A DNA stretch of 64,000 bases from Aquatica leii (GCA_035610365.1 CM069436.1:36897117-36961116); one strand, 5' to 3'. Positions 22,978-35,201 are shown, numbered from the stretch's first letter. The notes: generated by a model not told the origin, from the sequence alone. Numbers and translations: made by a program.

Positions 22978-25104
22978 ATTCCAAAACTGTTTTTCTAGTA
23001 CTCTTAATAAACTGTTAGTCATTATATCAGGATTTTGATTATTTCTAAGAATGTACTCAACAGTAAAAATTTTAAAAAATTATATTTTACGTCTACATTT
23101 TTTTGCATATACCATATTAACTCTTAAACTTAAAAGCCATAAACCATATTCAGCAGTTTTTGCTTTTACTATGTATTCAGCTTTTGTCAAAGATACTACC
23201 ACACAAATTTGCATCTTTGTATTCTAGCAAACTGTGCTTCTAAACCATTTGAAGAAAAATCTTGATGTAAATTTTCTATAATCTATAATTTACTGTTTAA
23301 TCAGAGTCTGCAGATTCAATCAATTCCTTCTTGTTTTTTTTCAAAAAATAATTCATAATTAACTGTAACTTTTATGTATTTTAAAATATTTTTAAAGCAT
23401 TTTCACATATGATTTGAGGATTTATTTTGAAATATTTTTTAATATGCTGAGGTCCGGTCGTAGACCTAGCATGAAGTACATTACACTTTCAACTAGATTC
23501 GTTTCTTTTCAGTCAACTCACTTTGCAGTGAGTCGGTTGTTTGTGTCTATGAGTTATTTGTTATCTTTGCAATCAGCCATATTAGGTACTGTGCTGAAGA
23601 AGATCTAAAATATAATTGTTTTTAACATAAGTAAATTCTATTTTTAGTTTTTCTAATATTGATATCTAAAAAACTTTCAATATCTTGCATGGTAAGTAAC
23701 ATCATTTTCTAATTTTTCAGTATATAAGCAGTATTATTATTAAATTGTTTTAACCTTTTTCCTTCACAAACTTATTAAATCTTTTGTTCCAACAGAATGG
23801 CGCTTGCTTAAGCATATGAAATTCTTTTTGTAGTTTAAATGTTTCATTGTCATGTCATGTCTACTATGTAAAAATGCCAAACACACATATGTACATTTGA
23901 TGAAATGTGAGAATCCTTACATTTGCAACTGCAAACATTGTTCTGACTGTTGTATAATGAGCTCCTGGTGCGTTAGTATTTTTAAAGTCAACGCTTTCTA
24001 TTGGCATAAAATCTTTTACAAGTTTCACTTTGTATTTCTTAGCATTTCTTTTTTTATTTTCTATTTTGTATCTGGCACTGTTTTGGTTTTTTAACTATTG
24101 TCCAGGTTTCATTTTTTTTGAGTGATTTCATTTCTTTTTTGATTGCTTTCTTTCATATTTGAAGTCTGTTCTATTCTTCACTTCTTCATAACTGATTCAT
24201 ACATTGTCAATAAATGCTTCTAAACTGAGAGCAAGATGTTCCATCTTATATTCATCTATGTAATCCTTTAAATATTGTAGTCTTTTACCATTTTCTGTTT
24301 TTTCATGTCAAGGTTTTCTCTTATTTCACGTATTGTAGTTGGTTCTTCATTTTCTAAATCTTGTAAGTTATTTGAATTTTTTTATCTCCATATTCCCCAA
24401 ATTCAATTGCAACTATTTGTTTATCATTTATAAAAACTTTGCCATCCTTGTTAAAGTTTTTAATGTTTTTCTTCTTGTCAAATACCACATTTCTGGCTAT
24501 CACAATTTCTTTACAGGATCTCACAACATATATCCATTATAGGTATATATAACCAATACTTTTCATTAATGTTTTAGTTCAAATCTTCCGGTCTGCTTTT
24601 CTTTACGTATATGATCAGAACTAGAACTTTTAGTAGTTTCATTTAATTCTAATTATAAATCACTCTGAACTAATTTTTAATCCTTTTAACTTTGCAAAAA
24701 TTCAAAACGTTTTGAGAATGGTACTCTTCACCATTATCAAAATTAGGTGTTGAGATTTTTGAACTAAATTGACTAGTAACTAATGGCTCATATTGCTGCA
24801 TAAAATAAATAAAGGCAAACTGTATGTAGTTATATATAAACGTCACTAAATAATGTTTATAATCGTAGGTAGGTGGGTGATTAAGACTACAGACATTACT
24901 GTGCATTAGTTCGAGAAACTTTTGACTCGTTTCGTGACTTACTTTTGAAATACGCAATCTAGTACTTTTACTTCGTATACATATTCTACGCTTATCTAAA
25001 TTGTTAGTTTTACTGTTATGTAAATCTAAACCTAGAACCGTATTGGAATTAAACAATTTTAACACATTTTTACTAGATACATGACCTACTCTGCCGTAAA
25101 TCAA
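22978..25104 (-). pseudogene. Ty1/copia retrotransposon pol relic
   Basis: Minus-strand reading from 25104 downward gives copia polyprotein blocks in order. GRVGHVSSKNVLKLFN is the gag-pre-integrase motif. FLELMHSNVCSLNHPPTYD and YKHYLVTFIYNYIQFAFIYF form the integrase core start, where family members have HSDV, so the first catalytic Asp is Asn here. VIARNVVFDKKK (about 24490) and ALSLEAFIDNV (about 24225) belong to the integrase-RT linker. MLGLRPDL (about 23460) comes from RT. AEYIVKAKTAEYGLWLLSL (about 23150) and IMTNSLLRVLEKQFW (about 23000) are RNase H and the end. Stops and shifts are frequent and much of RT is eroded. No LTRs found. Confidence 0.7.
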
Positions 25105-25942
25105 AATTGTGTATGTGAATTATTTTTACAGTTTTTTATAGAGGTAAGATAACGTTAATTTTAATTGAGTTGAATTAACATATCTTTTTTTGATAAATGA
25201 ACAAAAATCTAAAACATATAAAATAAAACTTTATTTTATTTTTACTTTTTTTTTCGATGTGGAGAATATTACAGTACAATTTTTGTGTTTAAGATAAAGT
25301 GTTCAAGTATTATAAGGTATAGACAGCGTTAATGTTAATATTTAACAAATTTTTGCAGACATTTTTTAGTCAAGAAGTGCTTATTCCCAAAAAATTTCAT
25401 GTAATAATACATATATTAATGCTTAACTTAGGTATTAAAATAAAAACTATGACGGTTGCTGTTCAAATACGCCCAAAATTTCAAATTTTTCAAAACACTA
25501 TTTGAAAAATACAAATAAAACAATGATTTGTATTGTATTTACCTCATAGTGATAACAATGTTAATATTAACAATTTCAATATTAATATATATTTAATATA
25601 TTTTATAACGTCAAACAAGCAAAGTCGTAATTATAACTGCACAAAACATAAAATAAATATTGCCATGTCCGGAGCAGGACTTTTGGGTGCCGCTTTTTGA
25701 CCGCCGTCGTTTGTTCGCCGTTGGACGTTTGGGCGGTACAGAAATATTAAAATTAGTCTACGATTTTGTCGTTATTTATCGTAAATAACTTTTAGTAAAA
25801 AATTTTAATTATTTTTGAATAAAAAGACAAAAAAATCGTAAAACAATTTTAGTTACACAATAAAAAGTAAAACTAACTACAATATAGGTACTTCCACCGT
25901 ATACACCATCAGTTTCTCTTTCACGTTATTTTACTTTCACTC
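25105..25942. other. AT-rich spacer with a small GC-rich patch
   Basis: Nothing recognised except a CpG-rich patch at 25665-25742. On the minus strand it is open as LYRPNVQRRTNDGGQKAAPK. This may be an exon or a transposon end; there is no supporting context. Confidence 0.3.
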
Positions 25943-27124
25943 TTAATCCATTGCAAAGTTGCGAGAAATCCCTCTTAAATATTGCATAACGGTTCTGTTT
26001 CTAAATTCTTGAACAAGATTTAGAATTCTTTCATCAGCCGCTTGGTATTTAAAATTTCTCGTAAAGCGCATATTGTCCTTTTTGAATAATTCGTAAACCA
26101 TTTATAAATTTTCATATAGACAGATGATCCATGTCTAATTGGGACTGTAAGCCACGATGTGCAGCTTCTGCAAAGTTATTTGTGCGAGCTTGGTTGTTTA
26201 GCACTCTTTCGTACACATTCCAAATAAGGCGAAAGAGGGTCCTCCATCGTGTACCGTTTCTATTTCGCCTGCCGATGTAATTATCTTCAAACCAATTTAA
26301 AATTGGTTGCAATTCATTTGGCAGATGCGTGGCCAGTTCTTCAATAGAGTCATCAAGTTGCTAAACAAGAACGAAAGCTAAAGCAGTTATCATACGTGCA
26401 CTTAACGCAAATTCAGGGTTATTATTATATTGTACTGTTAACTCATTTTCACGCAGCTGTTTTTTAAAATTTTTTACCAGATGAAAAAAACAACCATGTA
26501 AGTGGGCTGTTGGAAAAGCATCAGTAGCCGATCCAATTACAGCCATTTCAAAATCCACAGAAATTGTTTCGGGCTCAAACTGCGGCCACATTTCCTTGAT
26601 AAGTGAAAATAGCCTATCATAGGTTTGTCGTGTTTTGTTTGGTAAAAGAGCGTATAAAATCGAAAAAATGAAGCCATTCGTACTTGCCAGTATAACATAA
26701 ATTTGGTGAAAGAGTGGAGGTGCTTGTCGGAATGTTCCATCCATAAAAATTTTTTTTCATATGATGAAACCTCTCTTTGTGGATCTGGATGCTTTGATCC
26801 AGTATCCTTCATAAGAAATGGTTCACTTTGTTCAGGCGCAAATTCGTAAATTCTGTACGTTTCTGGTATAATTAACGTTTCTAAATCCAATGGAGTTGGC
26901 GGCGCACCAGCAATAAGGTTTCGCGTTCGCTGACACAACTTTCTAATAGCGTCTTTATTTGGCATTTTACCTTGAACAGCTGCTCCAGTATTTTTTAGGA
27001 CACGATTTAGTATCTGGGCCGGAGTATTCATCGTTTCCTTGGCTTGTGTTTTTATTAAAACTTTTATTTTTGCAACACATACTTCTGCTGCATCACTACC
27101 ATGGTTATGGTTTCCAACATCACA
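25943..27124 (-). pseudogene. MULE transposase, FLYWCH-associated type
   Basis: The minus strand encodes a Mutator-like transposase. NHNHGSDAAEVCVAKIKVLI is followed by MNTPAQILNRVLKNTG (27031), LIIPETYRIYEF, and the catalytic domain start MDGTFRQAPPLFHQIYVILA (first Asp). Then come TISVDFEMAVIGSA (second Asp), LHGCFFHLVKNFKKQL, and a helical C-terminus ending YLRGISRNFAMD with a stop at 25943-25945. A frameshift lies in a poly-A run near 26750, an in-frame stop at about 26359 and another shift near 26110. The right edge coincides with a 3' splice signal (AATATTGTAACAG) that would join it to an upstream FLYWCH exon. Family role: transposition in the nucleus. Confidence 0.8.
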
Positions 27125-28938
27125 CTGTTACAATATTTATTGTGATCTAATGGGGAAAGGTGGAGAAAGAAACACAGAATTGAAGAATAGTATCACTTCA
27201 CGTAATTAACCAGATGTTATCGCTTACCTTTTTGGCTAGCCTCGCCGCAGGTGGTCGTCGGGTTAAAGAAAATCATAAGATACTCAATTAGTTCCGGTAA
27301 GCTGAATGCCCAAGTGCGCCACCTTCTCTCGAACTGTTATCCGCAGAAATTATGGTCTAGGGAAGAGAAAAGGAAAGCCTAGACCCGAAGTCTCCCCAAA
27401 AGAAAACATATGTAGTATTCACAATAACCATTTATTAAAAAAATGATTCACCATCTCCTTCCGAACGGAAGAAACACAAACTGCGACGGTTACGCCACTG
27501 GTAACTCCTGACAATTATTTATATAACCCCACAGAGAACAAAATTATTAAGCACCAATATCAATTACAAGTACACATATATAAGTAACAACAAATAGAGT
27601 TTGGAAGCCACAGAAGCTAAGATCGCTTACGTAGCTAATAATTACCGCGGCTACGGTAGCGATGATTTAATAGATAAACGCGTTCCCGCTAATTAACGTA
27701 CCGTCTGGGGGACAGCTTGATCAAGCGTCATAGGACCGGTAAATAATAATAATCAAGTTAATATAGAGAGACGGGTAACTCCCAAAATTCTACCTTTGAT
27801 AAAATTTAATAATTACTGTAAGTGAATGAGAAGTTATCATAAATAATTGTAATGACTTGACCATTACACAATTAAAGTATTGAATGAATTATATAAAAAA
27901 TTATGAATTACAATAAAGTTTGACGTTAGGTGATTTTAACATTTGAAAGAATTATTGTACAAAAAGATTATGAATTACAATAAAATTTGACGTTAGGTAA
28001 TATTAACTTTTGAAAGAATTATTGTACAAAAAGATTATGAATTACAATAAAATTTGACGTTAGGTAATATTAACTTAAATCAGAAAACAATTATACTCGA
28101 CGTCGTCTCCCACTTCCGCAATCATTTATATATATTTATACGAGGATCAATCTTAATTGAAATATGTGATAAAATGGCGACACGAACACGATCTTGCGTT
28201 TCTTCATGCACGCATCGCGGCCGCTGCTAAACGAAGGCTACAGCGTCCGGTCGAAATAAGGTCGACAGCGAGACTCCCGCGACTCCAATATAAAGGTGTC
28301 ATAAATACCTCGCGTATCGTAGTAGTTCTCCTTACTTTGTCGAACATCCGAACTGGTTTAGCGCGTTCACCATTTCCCTCAGATTACAGATAAAAGCACC
28401 CGCAGATGTACCTCAGAACGACAGACGAAGACGTCAGAAGCGAAGATCGAGTATCCAGCATCCACTTTAATATCAACCGCAACGTAACAAGGACAGAAAA
28501 AGACCCAAAGAAAGAAGCTAAAAATTGTGAAGATTAGTTGGTTGGCCTCCATTACTAACACGTGTAAGAATACTAACCCACTTTATGTGTCTGGCCGTCC
28601 ACAAGACATCGTGCCGATTTTATTTGCACCGGAGGTTCAATCGGATTTATTTCCAAAAGGCTAAAATAAACGTCGGTGTAGAAGATGTTACCAGATGAAA
28701 AGAAATTCCATTTATCTCACCTTTCCGATGTTCCCCCTGTTGTAAACCGATCCACAAACAGCATAAAAATGAATATAATTCGTCGACGACTAACAACTTT
28801 CGCGCCTCCGTAGGCGTGATTTCGAACTACGGTTCGAGGCCAAAGATGTTACTGTTAGTTGCCTAACTCTCAGGCGGATTTTGACTCGCAGTTGAAATTT
28901 ACACGTTACAACACAAATATTCATTGTTCGCAGTTTTA
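27125..28938. other. Moderate-GC block, possible unidentified LTR element
   Basis: This 1.8-kb block is distinctly richer in GC than its surroundings. It contains a 67-bp tandem array (27894-28079), a primer-site-like TGGCGACACGAA at 28175 (similar to the complement of a tRNA-Arg 3' end) and short open frames (28157-28393; 28685-28813 starting MLPDEKKFHLSHLSDVPPVV). The order repeat-rich sequence, TGGCGAC, open frames resembles an LTR, primer site and gag start. No known gag motif or second LTR is visible, so this is only a suggestion. Confidence 0.3.
27894..28079. repeat. 67-bp tandem repeat, 2.8 copies
   Basis: Units start at 27894, 27961 and 28028 and contain ATTATGAATTACAATAAA, TTTGACGTTAGGT and GAAAGAATTATTGTAC. 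Copies two and three are identical over their shared length, so the expansion is recent. Confidence 0.9.
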
Positions 28939-30739
28939 TGTACAATTGCCTCCAAAAAAGAATGAACAGTATTTTCGGCAGCTTGTACGCAGTTGTGTAT
29001 TGCGGGCAACATATATTAATTAAAATAAATATTAATGTTTTCTAAGAAAAAAATTGATGTAACATATTTATCTTTGTAAAATTTAACATGTCGCTTCGAA
29101 ATTGCTATTTTATCTGCAAGTAAACCTGAGTATTTTGTATTTTTATATTAATTATTTTCAAACGTTTAACATTTCAACGAATGCGCAAGACATTCGAAAA
29201 CTAACGAACGTGCTCGAGAGTCGTAGGTTCTGAACTTGGGTTCTGAATGGTAAATGAAGGTTACTGTAGTCAAGAGTGAGACAGGCGTATTAAATGTTTA
29301 CATCGTTTATCTTTTAGTCGTATTTCGTATCAAATTCGTTATCATGTATGTTTAAAAACAAAACTATTTTTATTGTTGAGTAAAAAATTAAAGGATCAAA
29401 CAACAAACAAAATTAATTTTTGTGGAGGTTTTATTCCGTTGAACTGAAAAAAATTTAAAGTTTTATGACGCTTAAATGTAATTTCTTACTTATAAATTAT
29501 AAATCATAAAACAATAAAAAAAAACTCATTAATAAAAAATCTTTCGATTATGAATACTATTGCCATTGCTTATTAAATCAAAAGTTGTCAAATTTACACA
29601 AATAAAATATTTAGAAGTCTTTTAACTTAACATGCATCGTAATACCAATGGTAATACAGATAGATAGCATACGAGACCAAGGTCTACGCGGATGTCAGCT
29701 CGTCACATGATCTCGGCAGAATAAATCGAGCGATCGAGCAATCTTCTACATTTACTATCTTTGTGATATCGCAATCAGGTTTAACAATGCACAGCTATGA
29801 CGTCACCGTGATTGCAAAGTAATATAGTTGGTAAAATTTTCGAATTAGCGCTTTTAACATGTGTAATTTACAAAGTAAATTTTTAATTCAGGATGATTCG
29901 AGTAAAAAATTGACGTTCCTACTTTACTTCTTGTAAATGGCACATGTTAGAAGGAAACGGAAACATCTTAGTAAAATAAAGGGTTAACCCGAAACTGGAA
30001 AATTTAAGTTTTATGAACTATAGTAGTGAAATTTAACAAGTCACTTCGAAATTGTTGTTTTGCCTGCAGCAAAGAATGACTATTGTCTGTTTTTGTATTA
30101 ATACTTTTTAAAAGTTTAAAATTTTAATTAAAACTAGCAAACTTGCCGAGTTTCATAGATAAACACATTTTTGCTTCAGAGTTTAATATTGGTTTCCACC
30201 GGCGTAAAAAAGATAAATGTGATTATTGTACCGAGTTTAAAAACAGCTAGCCTTGGGACTGAAGTAAAAGAAGTTACATTCTATGCTGACACAGCATCGG
30301 GGCAAAATCGTAACTGTCATTTTACGAGCTGTAAATTTGTTACCGATTGAAATTATAAACCAAAAATATATGGAGTCAGAGCACTTTGAAATGGAGTGCG
30401 ACAGTGTCAATTCTGCTCTTGAAAACCGTGCTAATAAAATAGATATTTATACCCAGAGGGTTAGTGTAGTAGCGCTCACAGCAAAAACTAAGAAACCATT
30501 TTACAATGTTATCGAAATGAACTATTCGGATTTCCTAAATTTTAAACTTTATTTCAAAACTGCCGTAACAAACAAAAAAAAATGTGAGAATGGAAGTGCT
30601 CTAAATTGGTTAAAAGTAAAATTCACAAGAAGCAGTAACATTCCCTAAATGAAGTTATACCTAAAATCTATACTTCTAGTTTACTAATTGAAAAACGAAA
30701 GATGATGGGCCTGCGTAAGCTTTGCGAATCTGATTCTAT
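28939..30739 (+). repeat. Inverted copy A of the GQNRN repeat unit
   Basis: Nearly identical, in inverted orientation, to 37045-39327. It starts TGTACAATTGCCTCC inside what would be the FLYWCH coding end of the other copy and stops at TTCTAT (30734-30739). About 370-480 bp present in the other copy are missing near 30250, joined at GCTAGCC. It contains the truncated GQNRN gene. Confidence 0.9.
30165..30650 (+). pseudogene. GQNRN-motif protein, internally deleted copy
   Basis: Reads FNIGFHRRKKDKCDYC, then after a deletion SLGTEVKEVTFYADTASGQN, RNCHFTS, NQKYMESEHFEMECDSVNSA, VVALTAKTKKPFYNVIEMNY and SDFLNFKLYFK. I know this pattern (zinc-like CxxC, FYADxxxGQNRN, then ExEHxxMECDSV) from repetitive protein families in arthropods. 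It looks like an RNase H/DDE-type fold, but I cannot name the family with certainty. The 'HxxMECD' Cys/Asp block is better preserved here than in the right-hand copy. A frameshift lies around 30340, and the reading changes again near the end (KRKMMGLRKLCES). Confidence 0.55.
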
Positions 30740-31797
30740 GGTTGTATAGGACAGAATAGAGTAAAGAGATCTTAGAGTTTTATACGAGATAGAAAAGGAT
30801 TCATTGCGGTTATAAACCCAAGGTCATCTACCTACCTAATTTAATGTTTAAATCATTTAATTTTCATGTATTTGTATTTTGTGTCACATACCTATTGCGG
30901 TATATTTTCTAAGATGATAACGGTTAATGCTTTCGACATTATCGCGTTCGCTTTATAACGGCGGTATCATATAACAAGAAGCGGTTGTAGTGTATGTTTA
31001 CTATTTTTACATGACTCATTGTAGCGTAAAACTGAAAACAGTAATTGAAAACAATTAAAAGCACTGATATGAATTATTGAAAAAATTATAAAAATATCAA
31101 AAACATTAATAATCATTTTGCTTATTTCAAATATATAAATTGATATTCCATATAAATCTTTTTTATTTTTTTATCTTTAATATTGAAATCACTCTCTTGT
31201 AGCATTGATCACCAGCCTCCACTAAATAATACCGTATGTTTCTCTTTATACAGTATGCTGTTAATAGTATATTGTAAAAAAAGTAAGGCATAGTAGTGAT
31301 GGTGGAAATGCACATTCCTTGTCAATTTTACAGTATACTTTCCCAGCAACTATATAATTTAATTTTAAAAAATATTCATCTAAAACAAATAAAAAAAACA
31401 AGGAGGCAAAATATAAATGAACTAAATTTAATAATTTATGTTAATTACAGTGAAGTGTGAAAATATTAAAATTTGCAAACTAAAATTTAGATAACCTAAA
31501 TGATTTATTTCTGCAGATTTTTCATTAACCTATAGGAAATGACAATGATCTTACGAAAATGAAATTGACCTGTACTGAAACTAGTTTGTAAGGAAATTAC
31601 TATAGAAATCACCAGTCGTAAAAAAATTTAATAAAAAACCGTCAATGTATTGGATTACGTTATTTATAAATTTCAATGTGTGAGATAAAATTTGTCAAAT
31701 AATTGAAGTCCTATAGGGAAATGAAAAAACACAAACAAGATCTAATAATATGCCACATATCCCATATATTCATATAACTAAACAACATTTAACTAAT
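30740..31797. other. AT-rich spacer left of the DD35E transposase
   Basis: No gene seen. Presumably holds the 3' untranslated part and one end of the Tc1-type element, but no terminal repeat could be matched on the other side. Confidence 0.4.
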
Positions 31798-34474
31798 TCA
31801 ATATTTTGTGTAAAAACCATTTGAGTTAATACATTCTTGGAGTCGTCTTTCCATGCTATCTACTAATGATACCGTAATAGCAGGTTGGAAATGATTCCAT
31901 ATCTCGTTTACGTGATTGGTAAGTTGCTCTACGTTACGTTCACGTACTCCGTACCAACCAACATCCTCCCAACTTCGAACCATTTGACTCCACAAATTTT
32001 CAATTGGATTTAAGTCGGGAGATTTGGCTGGCCACGGTAAAACCTCGATTTGAGGATGATCTCTAAACCATTCTCGGACGATATGAGCACGGTGAATTGG
32101 TGAGTTATCTTGAACTAACACCAATCTATCGTTCCCATATCGTCTTTGAAAGTTTGGTAAAAGAACATCCTCTAAAATCTGAACGTAACGTTCGGCGCCA
32201 AACCTCGGTGGTGAAACTCGACTCAGAGTTCCAACACCATCACGTGTCATCCACCCCCAAAATCCCGCAGTGATTCGGCCACTTCGCGCATTTTCACTAA
32301 TGTGACTGGATTCGTATCGCGTATTACTCGGACGCCACAATACAGTTTTTACTTCATTCGAAGTGGAAAAAGTCTTTTCATCGGTAAACACTACTCGACT
32401 CCAGTCACGATAAATATTATTCCGGCAAAACTCTATTCGCGCAGCTGCATGATTAATGGTTAACAATGGTTTCTTTGCCGCTTTATAACAATGTACGCCA
32501 CCTGCGTGCAGGCGACGCCGAATTGTTGTTTGAGAGCAATTCACCTCCAATTCTTCCCGAATTTTAACGGAATTTGTGAATGGGCGTGCTCTCACAAACC
32601 GGACGATTTCGGCGTCCTGCTCCCGGGTGGTGCATCTTTGACGTCCTGTTTTTCCACGGGACTGAAGAGGTCTGTCTCCGCCTTCTTCCGACCGATTTAT
32701 CCATTTGTGAACTGTTGTTCTCTGTAAAGATACATGATTTTAATTTTTACTGTTAACATTACAAAATATAGTTTGTTAATGAATACGTGTTACAAATTTA
32801 TAGATTACGAAATGTAAAACGAAACAGAAAAGTTCATATAAAAAAATATCGTGTTTAGTGTAACGTTTTTTTTAGATATACAAAAAAAGGTAATAGAACA
32901 CGCACATTTCCGTCACTAGATTGAATAATTAATCACTGGGTCAAATCATGTATAGTGTTTAGCACAATTACTGATGTTAATTTCGGTTTATATTAATAAG
33001 CCAATTTTCAGAAATCTAAAAAACATAAAAACTTTACACTATGTATCTTTAAGCTCTATTTTGAGTCTTTATTATTTATTATAAGCACATAAAAATTGCA
33101 AAAGTTATAAACAAATTAAGTTGAAAAAAAGACCTTTGGTTTTTTGTTAATAACTCAAAAACTATAAGCGATAGCCAAAATCGGAAAAGAGGTTGTTTAA
33201 AAAATCTCCAATAAAAACACCATTATTTATAATTTTAATTTAACGCTGAAAATAGGACTCCGCGCGGCCGCTACAAGATGCGCGAACCGCCTCTAAAGAC
33301 AATATACAACAGCTAAAATATTTTTTTATATATAAAAAATAACAAATTGATTAGTTTAATATTTAAAAAAAATTATTTTAGACAAAAGTGTGTCACCATG
33401 AAACATAATAATTTTTTAAGGTTAATCTATTTATTTAACAAGCTTTCGAAGTTGAGCTAAATTCTTCATCAGGCAGTATAAGTTTAAAAGCTTGTAGATT
33501 ATAATTAAAATAATACTTACACCATTAACCCCAAAAATAATTAATTTTTTATTGTTTATAATCGTTTTTTTATATTTCCAATATTTAAATAATTAGTTAA
33601 GAAGTAATGTTCTTCTTAAAAATCATAATTGATTATTCTCAACCAAGTAACAATTTTTTTTCCATCCTCAATAATTTAACTGTTTAGTAACAGTTGTTAA
33701 TTGTTGTTAATTTTAACTATCGTAATATTTTCTTATGGATCTTATAAAAATGACTAAAATTGCAATTTAAAAATAATTGTTAGTGTTTTTATAATCAAAA
33801 ATAGTTTCCTCCTCTTTAAAAACCTTTTTTCCGATTTCAGTTAAGTTGAGTTATTAGGGAAACACTAAATGTCTTTTTTTCTCATCTTAACCAATAAGCA
33901 AAAAATCTTACGTTGTTCAATAACCGGGATACCTGCGTACTCACTTTGACCTAGGTTCTAATATAACGACCGAATTTTAATTTATTACTTTCTTCTTAAA
34001 AGCCTGGATTCTTTCCAGTATTATATTACATTTGTAGATTCTAAATGCATGTTTAATGTTAGTCAAGTTGTAACATTTAAATCCAGTGACGAAAATTCGT
34101 TACCTTCATCGATCTAAATTTCGTTACCTTTATCTATCAAAAAAGGAAAAACTTCAATACTAAACTAAACACGAAATGTTTTTATAGGAGCTTTTCTGTC
34201 CTTTTTTGCATTTCCTATATAATCTACACAATCAACAAATACTAAATAGAGTATACAACATTTATAATAACAATTGTGATGCATATTTTAATTCATCATT
34301 ACACATTTTAAAATTTTTACGAATGACCACCGTTATTATAAAACATTTTAAACACTATTAACCATTGAAAACCCGAATTAATTATTTATACTTAAAAAAA
34401 AATAAAACAATTATACTTACAGACAAATTAAGCCGGCGTGCAATTTCGGATATTGACATCCCAGCGCGCTTCAT
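31798..34474 (-). CDS. Tc1/mariner DD35E transposase, two exons (34474-34421 and 32721-31798)
   Basis: The main exon (32721-31798) is open without a stop. It reads RTTVHKWINRSEEGGDRPLQ, RGKTGRQRCTTREQDAEIV, then VVFTDEKTF (first catalytic Asp), GFWGWMTRDGVGTL, LVLVQDNSPIHRAH (second Asp) and SPDLNPIENLW (Glu), ending NGFYTKY. There are 35 residues between the second Asp and the Glu, so it is DD35E rather than the usual DD34E. It begins in the middle of a helix-turn-helix right after a 3' splice signal (TCTTTACAG). The missing first half, MKRAGMSISEIARRLNLS, sits at 34474-34421 and ends at a donor (GTAAGTAT). Joining at these sites keeps the frame and gives about 325 residues, the normal Tc1 size. 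An earlier exon is possible, since TAG/GT precedes the ATG. Confidence 0.75.
33443..33473 (-). repeat. Penelope-tail-like CTGATGA...CGAAAG hairpin
   Basis: On the minus strand CTGATGA (33473-33467) is followed by a short GAAG/CTTC stem and CGAAAG. This is the same layout as the Penelope tails at 2885 and 54936 but with no other sequence shared. It lies in the intron of the DD35E transposase and may be a remnant of a different Penelope-type tail. Confidence 0.35.
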
Positions 34475-34516
34475 ACCTACGTTAGAAAGAATAAAATATT
34501 ATTTCTAAGGATTCTG

Positions 34517-35201
34517 TTAAGCGGGTTCTAAAACGGCCGCTTTAGATGCGGAGCAAGCCTCTACAGAATTCGCTTTTCTTTAAAAGTATAAGAGCTAGAA
34601 ACCTATTGTAAATTTACAAAAAAATTTAAGGGAGCTCTGAAACGGTCGCTTTGATGCGTTGCAAGCCTCTACAAAATTTGCTTTTTTGTTGAAATTATAA
34701 GAGCTAGAAACTTAAAAAAAGCTGAAATCATTACAAAGGCTAATGTTATAGCCGTCTTGAGACATTTTGTGTAATTTTGAAGCCAATCATATAAAAAATG
34801 AGTAGAAAAAGAAACAATTTTAGGCAATTTTAGGCGAATTTTGAAGGCACATAATAAACGTCGATTATTTGCAAAAAGTGGCACAAGTGCGCCGTTGATA
34901 TGTGTCTTTAGTTTATAAATACATAGTTTTTATATGAAAATAAATATTATTAATGCAAAATTTATAACCAGACCAGAAAGGCGACACGAAATGAAATTTA
35001 TTGCTGATTGCTCATTGCCCTGAGAAATGTTTCTAATTTTAGAGAACTCCCTATACAACTAGTCTTTGTAATTATTTCAGCTTTTTTTTAAGTTTCTAGC
35101 TCTTATAATTTCAACAAAAAAGCAAATTTTGTAGAGGTTTGCAACGCATCAAAGCGACCGTTTCGGAGCTCCCTTAAATTTTTTTTGTAAATTTACAATA
35201 G
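34517..35201. repeat. Palindromic repeat (136-bp arms) plus a diverged direct copy
   Basis: 34603-34737 and 35066-35201 are near-perfect inverted repeats (CTATTGTAAATTTAC, GGTCGCTTTGATGCGTTGCA, ATAAGAGCTAGAAACTT) around a 328-bp spacer. A diverged direct copy precedes the left arm at 34517-34600 (GGCCGCTTTAGATGCG). A fainter relative lies at 33255-33300 in the DD35E intron. The layout fits a foldback or MITE-like element, or subterminal repeats of the Tc1 element. Open frames within it are products of the repeat. Confidence 0.75.

Noticed and set aside
28800..28860. GC-rich sequence with GGTTCGAGGCC, like a tRNA T arm
   Set aside because: No acceptor or anticodon stems could be found around it on either strand.
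34669..34884. 71-codon minus-strand frame
   Set aside because: It lies across one arm and the spacer of a palindromic repeat and resembles no protein.
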